Of a stretch of 12,155 bases of DNA, positions 1 through 5,494 are shown piece by piece. A program made the translations under genes and the position numbers. Source of the DNA: Bacteroidota bacterium (GTDB lineage: Bacteria; Bacteroidota; Bacteroidia; Chitinophagales; LD1); assembly GCA_018267435.1 (NCBI GenBank), contig JAFDYM010000004.1, forward strand, positions 1 through 12,155, in the 5' to 3' direction. The notes under the pieces were generated by a model, which made no database searches, was not told the DNA's origin, and saw only the letters and a list, made by a program, of their open reading frames with translations. Position 1 is the stretch's first letter. Each line of letters begins with the position of its first letter.

Positions 1-597
1 GGTGTGGAACTGATAAATGGCATTCGGGTAGTCTAACTTGGTAAGGAAGAAGGATACCGACACAATCATGTACTTGCCCTTGTACTTATGCTTGAATACA
101 CTTTCGCGGTAGCCGAATTCGCAATCGTCTACCCCGAATAATTTTATCTCCCCCGTGGCTAAGTCCACCGCCTCTAAGCTATGAAACACATCCTTTATTT
201 CTACGCCATAGGCTCCAATGTTTTGCATAGGTGCTGCACCTACACAGCCAGGTATAAGCGATAGGTTCTCGATGCCTGCATAGTTTTTACCAATGGTGTA
301 CAGCACAAACTGGTGCCACACCACACCTGCATTAGCCTTTAGCACTACATGGCGCTCGGTATCTTCAGTTACCTCTATGCCTTGTATGTTGTTCTTTATT
401 ACAATCCCTTCAAAGTTCTGCGTAAACAGTATGTTGCTGCCGCCGCCCAGTATCAGGCGCTCGTTGTTTTGAAACAGGGGCTGCTGTATCAGTGCCTGCA
501 CATCGGCTACGCTGTTTACCTCCACGTAGTACTTGGCATAGGCCTCTATACCGAATGTATTTAGCTGCTGTAAAGGTTTGTTTTCTTCTATGGTCAT
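1..597 (-). CDS. murB: UDP-N-acetylmuramate dehydrogenase (MurB), N-terminal 199 residues, cut by the left edge
   Basis: MurB is the cytoplasmic FAD enzyme that reduces UDP-GlcNAc-enolpyruvate to UDP-MurNAc with NADPH in peptidoglycan precursor synthesis. I translated it from the ATG at 597-595 to the window edge with no stop. It shows the FAD-binding GGGSNIL (residues 51-57), the family block running from GIENLSLIPG (108-117) through VGAAPMQNIGAYG (119-131), and FGYRESVFK (161-169), whose Arg164 matches the catalytic region Arg of the E. coli enzyme. The presence of the loop before Tyr190 fits a type I (E. coli-like) MurB. E. coli MurB is about 342 aa, so the catalytic Ser and the late Glu lie outside the window. 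The gene lies 100 bp downstream of a same-strand unknown gene; the gap holds two hairpins. No strong promoter was found there, only a poor -7 match. The identification is secure; only the C-terminal half is unseen. Confidence 0.96.
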   Translation of the reverse strand, partial: MTIEENKPLQQLNTFGIEAYAKYYVEVNSVADVQALIQQPLFQNNERLILGGGSNILFTQNFEGIVIKNNIQGIEVTEDTERHVVLKANAGVVWHQFVLYTIGKNYAGIENLSLIPGCVGAAPMQNIGAYGVEIKDVFHSLEAVDLATGEIKLFGVDDCEFGYRESVFKHKYKGKYMIVSVSFFLTKLDYPNAIYQFHT

Positions 598-613
598 ATT
601 ATTCTCTTATCTA

Positions 614-637
614 TCGGCGTGTGTCCGCACGCGCCGA
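614..637 (+). repeat. REP-like hairpin, copy 1 (core GTGTCCGCAC)
   Basis: A 10-bp stem TCGGCGTGTG / CACGCGCCGA with a single G-T wobble encloses the loop TCCG. On the plus strand its core is GGCGTGTG-TCCG-CACGCGCC, nearly the same as copy 2 (649-672) read on the minus strand. It lies in the gap between a minus-strand unknown gene and murB, with no T-tract, so a simple terminator role is unlikely. The pair looks like a REP doublet; the family assignment is inference. Confidence 0.6.
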
Positions 638-648
638 AACTATATGCT

Positions 649-672
649 CTGGCGAGTGAGGACACTCGCCAG
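649..672 (-). repeat. REP-like hairpin, copy 2, inverted (core GTGTCCTCAC)
   Basis: A perfect 10-bp stem CTGGCGAGTG / CACTCGCCAG encloses a 4-nt loop, AGGA on plus and TCCT on minus. Read on the minus strand it is GGCGAGTG-TCCT-CACTCGCC, which matches copy 1 except at compensated stem positions and the last loop base. The two copies are therefore head-to-head, 11 nt apart. There is no T-run on either side. Confidence 0.65.
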
Positions 673-697
673 TAGGCGTTTGGGTCTGCGCAGTTGC

Positions 698-1450
698 TTA
701 CTTCTTTTTCTTCTTTTTAGGCGCGCCGTGCAGGCTCTCTATAAACTGCAACTCAAGCTGCGATACATAGTTGATCAGGTCCTTCTTCATTTTAGGTGTA
801 AGCTTGCCCAGCAACTTATCGCCCTCTGTAAGTATATCTACACCTAATTGTATGGCATCTATATCGGCACTGCCATATAGGTTTTTCTTCTCTTTCATGC
901 GCCCTAGCACGCCATTCAATATGCTAATGGTTTTCTGCAGCATTACTTCATCGGTTATGGCGCCGAATAGTTCCACCAAGTCGTTTACAAAGCTGTGCAG
1001 GTTCTCGGTAGGTATGGTGGCCATAGCATCGTAGAACTGCTCATCGGTCATAGGTGCGGTGTAGCCCTTATCGTGCGCGCCTTGTAGCAGCATCTCTTCA
1101 AACTGTCTGGCACTGGTGTGCGTACGCAGCGATGCTAAACCTATTTTGATGGCAGCCGGAAAGTGCGTGCCAAATTCGAATATGGCCGATACCATGTTGC
1201 CAAGTAGTCCCCATATTTTTGTAGGGTGTGCCACGTATGTTTCCAGTTGGGTAAAAGCAGCGTCTAGCTTTTCGCGCTTTTTAGGTGCGCTGTATAGGTT
1301 ATCTAAAAAGAAATCGCGCAGCTCGTCGATGGTTTCGCGGGTAAAACCCTTGGGCAGCTTGGGGTCGTCTTTCAGCTTATCGAAGTCGTAACGCTCGGCT
1401 ATGCTTTGCCTATACTTAACTATAAGCTCGTTTTTTAGGGCTTTATCCAT
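698..1450 (-). CDS. Hypothetical helical protein with lysine-rich C-terminal tail (250 aa)
   Basis: I do not recognise a named family. The frame is open to 1477, but I prefer the ATG at 1450-1448 (MDKALKNEL), because the first nine residues of the longer form read like translated leader. The protein has no signal peptide or clear membrane segment, so it is probably cytoplasmic. It is rich in alternating charged and hydrophobic residues that suggest an almost entirely alpha-helical fold, with a short hydrophobic Gly/Ala/Phe patch around residues 84-101 (WGLLGNMVSAIFEFG). It ends in GAPKKKKKK, a strongly basic tail that could bind nucleic acid or acidic membrane lipids. It is on the same strand as murB with a 100-bp gap carrying two hairpins, so co-transcription is possible but unproven. 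It is divergent from the desaturase across a 134-bp spacer. Coding quality is good: the frame is long and the residue composition looks natural. Confidence 0.8.
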   Translation of the reverse strand: MDKALKNELIVKYRQSIAERYDFDKLKDDPKLPKGFTRETIDELRDFFLDNLYSAPKKREKLDAAFTQLETYVAHPTKIWGLLGNMVSAIFEFGTHFPAAIKIGLASLRTHTSARQFEEMLLQGAHDKGYTAPMTDEQFYDAMATIPTENLHSFVNDLVELFGAITDEVMLQKTISILNGVLGRMKEKKNLYGSADIDAIQLGVDILTEGDKLLGKLTPKMKKDLINYVSQLELQFIESLHGAPKKKKKK

Positions 1451-1584
1451 AGTAGCTAAGATAATATAGGTGTACACATTTTAGGCGGCTGATAATACTC
1501 ATATACCTATCGTTTTCAAGTGTTTGCCCTCTTAACAGGACATTTGCGCACATTCGCTTATATTCACACCTCATTTTCAAAGCT

Positions 1585-2685
1585 ATGCAACTACAAATTA
1601 CAGATCCGGTTTATGTACAGCCCGAAAAACGTAATGCTATCGAGCGCTTTTTTATGCGCTTTATACGCGATGAACGCGACCTGCCTTTTGCATGGCTATG
1701 CTTGAAAATTACCCTCATTGTTATACCGTTTTCAATCATCATGTTTATACCGGGTATGTACCGCTGGTGGATAGCCGTGCCTTTTATGGCTTGGAACCTT
1801 GGCACTGGCTTGGGGCCGTTTATATTGATGATGCACAATACAAGCCACCGCAAATTCTTTAAAAAGGAGTATGAGTTTATGAACAACTATATTCCTTGGG
1901 TGTTGGGGCCTTTTTATGGCGAAACACCTGAGACCTACTTCGGGCACCATATAGTAATGCACCATGTAGAGAATAACCTATCGGAAGACCTTAGTTGCAC
2001 CATGAACTATCAGCGCGATAGCATCAAAGACTTTCTAACTTATTTCTTCCTATTCTTTCTGCTAGGTATGAGCGACCTTGCTTACTACTTCAAACGCAAG
2101 GAGCGTTGGGTATTCCTTCGCCGCATTATGTTTGGCGAAATAGGCTTTATACTAATGTGCATCGGTCTATGGCAAATAAGCCCTGCAGCTACGCTTACTA
2201 CTTTCATTATCCCGTTCTTTGTAGCGCGCTTTGGTATGATGGCGGGCAACTGGGCACAGCACGCTTTTCTAGATGCTAGCGACCCGGGCAACAGCTTTAA
2301 AAACTCTATTACTTGTATCAATACCAAGTACAACCACATTGCCTTTAACGATGGCTACCACATTGGCCACCACGTGCGCCCTAACATGCACTGGACGGAT
2401 ATGCCGGGCGAGTTTCAAAAGAATATAGAAAAGTATAAGGCCAATGGCAGCGTAGTGTTCCAGGGTATCGACTTCTTCCAGATATGGTTTTTCCTAATGA
2501 CGAAGAACTACAATAAACTGGCAAGCTGCTATGTAGATATACGTGGCGCTTTCAATAGCAAGGAAGAGATTATAGCCTTCTTAAAAACACGCGTAGCGGC
2601 TATTCCTATCACCCGCGGCGCACCTAACGTAAACGTAATATTCAACCGCATACCTAGTGCTAACGAGAACCAAACGGCAGCGTAG
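1585..2685 (+). CDS. Integral-membrane fatty acid desaturase (366 aa)
   Basis: This is a member of the membrane diiron fatty acid desaturase superfamily, which introduces double bonds into acyl chains at the inner membrane. The three histidine boxes are visible: HNTSH (84-88), HHIVMHH (121-127) and HIGHH (259-263). A further His226 in NWAQH could be an extra ligand. Hydrophobic segments flank them: about 36-57, 62-83, a helix pair around 150-165 and 180-215. This gives the usual topology with the His boxes on the cytoplasmic side. The length fits soluble-electron-donor desaturases without a fused cytochrome b5. The start is the ATG at 1585; no strong Shine-Dalgarno or full promoter was found. 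The gene stands alone, divergent from the unknown gene and convergent with the HxlR regulator, so it is probably monocistronic. Regiospecificity cannot be read from the sequence; carotenoid or other lipid substrates remain possible. Confidence 0.9.
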   Translation: MQLQITDPVYVQPEKRNAIERFFMRFIRDERDLPFAWLCLKITLIVIPFSIIMFIPGMYRWWIAVPFMAWNLGTGLGPFILMMHNTSHRKFFKKEYEFMNNYIPWVLGPFYGETPETYFGHHIVMHHVENNLSEDLSCTMNYQRDSIKDFLTYFFLFFLLGMSDLAYYFKRKERWVFLRRIMFGEIGFILMCIGLWQISPAATLTTFIIPFFVARFGMMAGNWAQHAFLDASDPGNSFKNSITCINTKYNHIAFNDGYHIGHHVRPNMHWTDMPGEFQKNIEKYKANGSVVFQGIDFFQIWFFLMTKNYNKLASCYVDIRGAFNSKEEIIAFLKTRVAAIPITRGAPNVNVIFNRIPSANENQTAA

Positions 2686-2708
2686 GAGAAATAGATACGA
2701 GTTATTTT

Positions 2709-2736
2709 GCCACAAAGCCACGAAGGCGCTAAGAAG
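2709..2736. repeat. Degenerate 8-bp tandem repeat (CCACAAAG-like), likely relic
   Basis: Three adjacent 8-mers, CCACAAAG, CCACGAAG and GCGCTAAG, follow each other and are followed by AAG. From general familiarity, strings of this type (CTTAGTGCCTTCGTGG-like on the other strand) recur in intergenic regions of Bacteroidota and other phyla; this was not searched. The rest of the gap up to the terminator at 2882 shows only a short CATGTCC duplication (2771-2784) and no gene. Confidence 0.4.
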
Positions 2737-2881
2737 AATATTCAAAGAGTTTAGCGCTAATGTCTTCTCGCATGTCCCATGTCCCTTTTCACTTTTATTA
2801 GGCGCGGCGCTGTTGCGCTTTGCCAGTACTGTTGGTTCCCGCGGGCGTGCAGTCTGTTTGCATTGTATTCTATAAAAAACA

Positions 2882-2936
2882 AAAAGACTAAAAGCTTAAG
2901 CGATGCGCATAGCTCCGCTTAAGCTTTTAGTCTTTT
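2882..2936. terminator. Bidirectional intrinsic terminator, perfect 21-bp stem
   Basis: Positions 2882-2902 and 2916-2936 are exact reverse complements (21 bp). They enclose a 13-nt loop that itself contains ATGCGCAT. The stem begins in an A-run and ends in a T-run on either strand. It lies between the 3' ends of the convergent desaturase and HxlR genes, so it can stop transcription from both sides. Confidence 0.85.
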
Positions 2937-2955
2937 AAACTATTAGCCTTCTCTC

Positions 2956-3369
2956 TTATGCTGCTTCTTCCTCAGCTACAAACTCAGGTATAGCCTTGTT
3001 TTGGCCCATTAAGCGCTTGCGGTGTTTAGTGCCCCAATCGCCCAAAGCCATAATAATAGGGTCCAGCGTTTTGCTATATTCTGTTAATTCATACTCTACC
3101 GTTACAGGTATGGTATCATACACAGTGCGCGTTACAAGCTCGTTCTGCTCTAGCTCTTTTAGCTCTTTCGAAAGCATTTTGGCTGTTATGCCTGTTACCT
3201 CGCGTTGTAGCTCTTTAAAGCGCTGATTGTTGAATTTTAGCGCAATAATGATCTGTAACTTCCACTTTCCGCTCAGTATGTATAGTGCATCCTTTACAGG
3301 TTGCAGCTTTTTACTGCATTCAGAGTGGCTCAGTTTTTGATCACCTTTTTTAGGGCAAGAATTATCCAT
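2956..3369 (-). CDS. HxlR-family winged-helix transcriptional regulator (137 aa)
   Basis: The HxlR domain spans about residues 24-115: VKDALYILSGKWKLQII (25-41), the FKELQREVTGITAKMLSKELKELE recognition region split around 51-74, and the wing TVYDTIPVTVEYELTEYS (82-99), ending in GDWG. HxlR proteins bind DNA as dimers; several (YodB, CatR, HypR in Bacillus) sense quinones, diamide or hypochlorite through cysteines. This protein has two cysteines, Cys5 and Cys18, both N-terminal to the DNA-binding domain, so a redox switch is possible but not shown. I chose the ATG at 3369-3367 because the open frame further upstream (to 3873) runs through the promoter region and antisense to yceI. The gene is divergent from yceI. 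It has a candidate promoter on its own strand, and inverted repeats lie downstream of that promoter, which fits autorepression. Confidence 0.92.
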   Translation of the reverse strand: MDNSCPKKGDQKLSHSECSKKLQPVKDALYILSGKWKLQIIIALKFNNQRFKELQREVTGITAKMLSKELKELEQNELVTRTVYDTIPVTVEYELTEYSKTLDPIIMALGDWGTKHRKRLMGQNKAIPEFVAEEEAA

Positions 3370-3396
3370 ATGCTGTATAGTTTCTTTAAGTAAACC

Positions 3397-3414
3397 GATA
3401 TACAATAGTATATC
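3397..3414. promoter_or_regulatory. Candidate HxlR operator 1 (7-bp inverted repeat)
   Basis: GATATAC and GTATATC are a perfect 7-bp inverted repeat separated by AATA. The site lies 27 bp from the HxlR start codon and downstream of its predicted promoter, where a bound dimer would block transcription. Assignment to HxlR is inference from position and symmetry. Confidence 0.5.
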
Positions 3415-3415
3415 A

Positions 3416-3430
3416 CTATAAAAAGTATAG
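3416..3430. promoter_or_regulatory. Candidate HxlR operator 2 (5-bp inverted repeat)
   Basis: CTATA and TATAG form a perfect inverted repeat around AAAAG, one base after operator 1. The slightly wider ACTATAAAAAGTA resembles the TACT-N-AGTA layout known for YodB-type HxlR regulators. The site lies where the -33 element of the yceI promoter should be and next to the -7 box of the HxlR promoter, so it could act on both genes. Confidence 0.45.
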
Positions 3431-3461
3431 CGAATATAGATAAGTTTGCATTGTAAACAAA
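3431..3461 (-). promoter_or_regulatory. Promoter of the HxlR gene
   Basis: On the minus strand TTTG (3461-3458) is followed after exactly 19 nt by TATATTCG (3438-3431). This matches the Bacteroidota housekeeping form TTTG-N19-TAnnTTTG with one mismatch. Transcription would start near 3424, within operator 2. Confidence 0.6.
3441..3448 (+). promoter_or_regulatory. -7 box of the yceI promoter
   Basis: TAAGTTTG is an exact match to the Bacteroidota -7 consensus TAnnTTTG. The expected -33 position (about 3418-3421) reads ATAA and is not TTTG. The promoter may therefore be weak or need help, and operator 2 covers that spot. Confidence 0.5.
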
Positions 3462-3490
3462 TCGAAAAGAAAATTTTTAAAACAGGAGAC

Positions 3491-4060
3491 ATGAAAAAAT
3501 TAGTAGTAATGCTTACAGTATTGGTTGCTGCCTCAACCACATTTGCACAAACTTGGAGCCTTGATAAAAGCCACGCAAAGCTTGGTTTTAGCGTAACCCA
3601 CCTTTTGGTATCTGATGTAGAAGGTTCTTTCAAAAACTTCGATGTAAAAGTAACATCTGCCAAAGATGATTTTAGCGATGCAGCTATTACACTTACTGCC
3701 GATGTAGCATCGATAAATACCGATAACGAACAACGCGATGGCCACTTAAAGAGCGGCGATTTCTTCGACGTATCAAAGTTTCCAACCCTTACTTTCAAAA
3801 GCAGCAGCTTAAAGAAAGTAGCTGACAAAAAATACAAACTTAGCGGCGACCTTACCCTACACGGTGTTACCAAGCCAGTTACGTTAGATGTAACTTTGAA
3901 CGGTACTGCGGTGCACCCTTACAACAAAAAGACTGTTGCAGGTTTTAAAATAACCGGTACTATCAAGCGTAGCGATTTCGGTATAGGCGAGTCTACCCCT
4001 GGCGCTGTAGTAAGCGATGAGGTAACTTTAACCTCGAACGTAGAGATAACTAAAGACTAA
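3491..4060 (+). CDS. YceI-family periplasmic lipid-binding-like protein (189 aa)
   Basis: YceI proteins form a lipocalin-like beta-barrel; characterised relatives bind polyprenyl or isoprenoid-quinone-like molecules in the periplasm. The start is the ATG at 3491, set by the clear Shine-Dalgarno AGGAG at 3484-3488; the open frame further upstream (to 3446) overlaps the promoter. A signal peptide covers residues 1-19 (MKKLVVMLTV..., cleavage after TTFA before Gln20). The mature part has family landmarks: WSLDKSHAKLGFSVTHL (22-38), DNEQRDGHLKSGDFFD, FPTLTFKSS, GDLTLHGVTKPV and the C-terminal IKRSDFGIG. It is probably the first gene of a transcript with the thiol oxidoreductase 15 bp downstream, and it is divergent from the HxlR gene, its likely regulator. 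The exact ligand is unknown. Confidence 0.93.
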   Translation: MKKLVVMLTVLVAASTTFAQTWSLDKSHAKLGFSVTHLLVSDVEGSFKNFDVKVTSAKDDFSDAAITLTADVASINTDNEQRDGHLKSGDFFDVSKFPTLTFKSSSLKKVADKKYKLSGDLTLHGVTKPVTLDVTLNGTAVHPYNKKTVAGFKITGTIKRSDFGIGESTPGAVVSDEVTLTSNVEITKD

Positions 4061-4075
4061 TAGCTATATGCTAGT

Positions 4076-4915
4076 ATGAAAAACTTAGGGTTATTTATAC
4101 TTGTTGCAACAGGTTGTGTGTATAGCTACGCACAACCTGTTGTTGCAAATAGCAAGCCCGCAATAGGCGATTCAATGATAAAAACAAAGGTTATGAAAGT
4201 AGAAATATGGAGCGATGTAATGTGCCCGTTTTGCTATATAGGCAAGCGCAAGTTTGAAGGCGCATTGGCACAATTTGCCGATAAAGAAAATATAGAAGTA
4301 GAGTGGAAGAGTTTTCAGCTACAGCCCGATTTGAAAACCGATTCGACAAAGAATACTATTGCCCACTTGGCAGAAAGCAAAGGCTGGAGCCTTGACTATG
4401 CCCGCCAAATGACCCAACATGTAACCAATATGGCACAGGAAGTAGGCTTGAACTATGACTTCGACAAAGCTGTAGTAGCTAATTCGTTCGATGCACATAG
4501 GCTATCGCATTTAGCTAAAAAGTATGGTGTGCAAGATTCATTGGAAGAAGCACTGTTCAAAGCATACTTTACCGAGGGTAAGAATACTGCGGACCATGCG
4601 GTATTGACGGAGCTTGCTGTTAGCGTAGGCTTAAATGCCGATGAAGTAAAGCAAGTGTTAGCTAGCAATACTTATGCGGAAGATGTGAACCGCGATATAT
4701 ACGAATCTCAGCAAGTAGGTGTGCGCGGTGTGCCATTCTTTGTGCTAGGTGGTAAGTATGCCGTAAGCGGCGCACAGCCTTCTGAAACATTCCTTGGTGC
4801 ATTGAACCAAGCTTATGGCGAATGGAAGAAGGAACATCCTCAACTTACTGATTTGACTGGGGCTAATGGTGCCGTGTGTGCACCCGATGGTAGCTGCGAT
4901 GTACCTAACAAGTAA
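4076..4915 (+). CDS. FrnE-like DsbA-family thiol oxidoreductase with N-terminal signal peptide (279 aa)
   Basis: The thioredoxin-fold core starts at about residue 40 (MKVEIWSDVMCPFCYIGKRK) with the active site Cys50-Pro-Phe-Cys53. The helical insert follows, and the cis-Pro region reads GVRGVPFFVLGGKYAVSG. These are hallmarks of the FrnE/2-hydroxychromene isomerase-like branch of DsbA proteins. FrnE proteins normally start near this core and are cytoplasmic. Here about 39 extra residues precede it, beginning MKNLGLFILVATGC and containing VYSYAQ, which looks like a signal peptide cleaved before Gln20 (or, less likely, a lipoprotein at Cys14). The C-terminus carries a second pair, Cys268 and Cys274 (CAPDGSC). 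D. radiodurans FrnE also has an additional C-terminal Cys pair. An internal start at Met34 or Met40 would give a cytoplasmic form. The gene follows yceI by 15 bp and is presumably co-transcribed. Confidence 0.9.
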   Translation: MKNLGLFILVATGCVYSYAQPVVANSKPAIGDSMIKTKVMKVEIWSDVMCPFCYIGKRKFEGALAQFADKENIEVEWKSFQLQPDLKTDSTKNTIAHLAESKGWSLDYARQMTQHVTNMAQEVGLNYDFDKAVVANSFDAHRLSHLAKKYGVQDSLEEALFKAYFTEGKNTADHAVLTELAVSVGLNADEVKQVLASNTYAEDVNRDIYESQQVGVRGVPFFVLGGKYAVSGAQPSETFLGALNQAYGEWKKEHPQLTDLTGANGAVCAPDGSCDVPNK

Positions 4916-4933
4916 GAATTTTCAAATCTTAGA

Positions 4934-4965
4934 TTTGGTATAGATGTTTAAACACTTTATCTTTA
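4934..4965 (+). promoter_or_regulatory. Promoter of the cytochrome c gene, with palindrome over -33
   Basis: TTTG (4934-4937) is followed after 20 nt by TATCTTTA (4958-4965), a one-mismatch fit to TTTG-N19/20-TAnnTTTG, ending 19 bp before the start codon at 4985. The -33 TTTG is the right end of the inverted repeat CAAATCT-T-AGATTTG (4923-4937), which could be a regulator site or a weak hairpin after the preceding gene. Confidence 0.5.
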
Positions 4966-4984
4966 GTATACCTAATCCTACATT

Positions 4985-5320
4985 ATGAAAAAAACATTCA
5001 TTGCAATAGCCTTTATGGCGGGGCTAAGCGCCTGTACGGCCAAGTTTATGGTACCTGCACAAAGCGATGCCGATAAAGCACAAAGCAAATACCCTGGTAC
5101 TACATTGGCCGATCTATCGCATGGCAAGGCTTTGATAGAGCAGCACTGTGATAAATGCCATAGCTACAAATCGCCGAAAAGCAGGGGCGAAGCCGACTGG
5201 AACGTAACCATACCTAAAATGGTGAAGAAGATAAACGGCAAAGCGGGTAGCACTGTGCTAAGTGCTAAAGATGAAAAAGATATACTTGCCTATATGGTAG
5301 TAATGGGCAAAGGCAAATAA
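4985..5320 (+). CDS. Lipoprotein monoheme cytochrome c (111 aa)
   Basis: A small c-type cytochrome anchored by lipid. The signal peptide ends in a lipobox LSAC with Cys17 as the lipidated residue. One heme-attachment motif is present, Cys55-Asp-Lys-Cys58-His59, and Met79 (in IPKMVKK) is the best candidate for the distal axial ligand. The C-terminal helix DEKDILAYMVVMG (96-108) is typical of class I cytochromes. The length is normal for a single-domain cytochrome. It has its own predicted promoter, 69 bp after the FrnE-like gene, and a terminator follows at 5348, so it can be transcribed alone as well as by read-through. Its partner is unknown; periplasmic electron transfer to or from the neighbouring thiol enzyme is conceivable but unsupported. 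Confidence 0.9.
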   Translation: MKKTFIAIAFMAGLSACTAKFMVPAQSDADKAQSKYPGTTLADLSHGKALIEQHCDKCHSYKSPKSRGEADWNVTIPKMVKKINGKAGSTVLSAKDEKDILAYMVVMGKGK

Positions 5321-5347
5321 TTATTGTGTGTGCGTTGTGAAAAGAGA

Positions 5348-5377
5348 GAAGCCGATACCTTTGTGTGTCGGCTTCTG
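5348..5377 (+). terminator. Intrinsic terminator after the cytochrome c gene
   Basis: The stem AGAAGCCGA (5348-5356) pairs with TCGGCTTCT (5369-5377), extended inward by wobble and Watson-Crick pairs, and is followed by GCTTTTA. It lies 28 bp after the cytochrome stop codon. Its core AGCCGATAC / TCGGCT is shared with the terminator at 8202-8231. Confidence 0.75.
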
Positions 5378-5455
5378 CTTTTATGCAAGTTTAACTACAT
5401 TAAGTAGTATCTATATTGATACCACTACCTGGTACGTTTCATCATATATATCCCG

Positions 5456-5463
5456 TAATTTTG
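5456..5463 (+). promoter_or_regulatory. -7 box before the dioxygenase gene
   Basis: TAATTTTG matches TAnnTTTG exactly and lies 31 bp before the ATG at 5495. The -33 region (about 5433-5436, TACG) is poor. The preceding terminator implies this gene needs a promoter of its own. Confidence 0.45.
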
Positions 5464-5494
5464 TATTGCATTTCTATAAACAAAATACTGCACT

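Noticed and set aside
614..672. Factor-independent terminator or attenuator for murB
   Set aside because: Neither hairpin is followed by a T-tract on either strand, and the similarity of the two in inverted orientation is better explained by a repeat family.
349..847. Plus-strand open frames over murB and the unknown gene
   Set aside because: They are antisense to better supported genes and one reads through both REP-like hairpins.
1451..1584. Promoters for the desaturase and the unknown gene
   Set aside because: Only partial -7 matches were found, with wrong spacing to TTG elements; the 8-bp palindrome GTGTACAC near 1475 is too short to call.
2657..2875. Small plus-strand gene after the desaturase
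   Set aside because: The frame starts inside the desaturase, crosses the decayed repeat stretch and has no plausible start signal or conserved features.
3370..3873. N-terminal extension of the HxlR frame to 305 residues
   Set aside because: It would run antisense through yceI and through the divergent promoter region; the HxlR family has about 100-150 residues and the ATG at 3369 gives the normal length.
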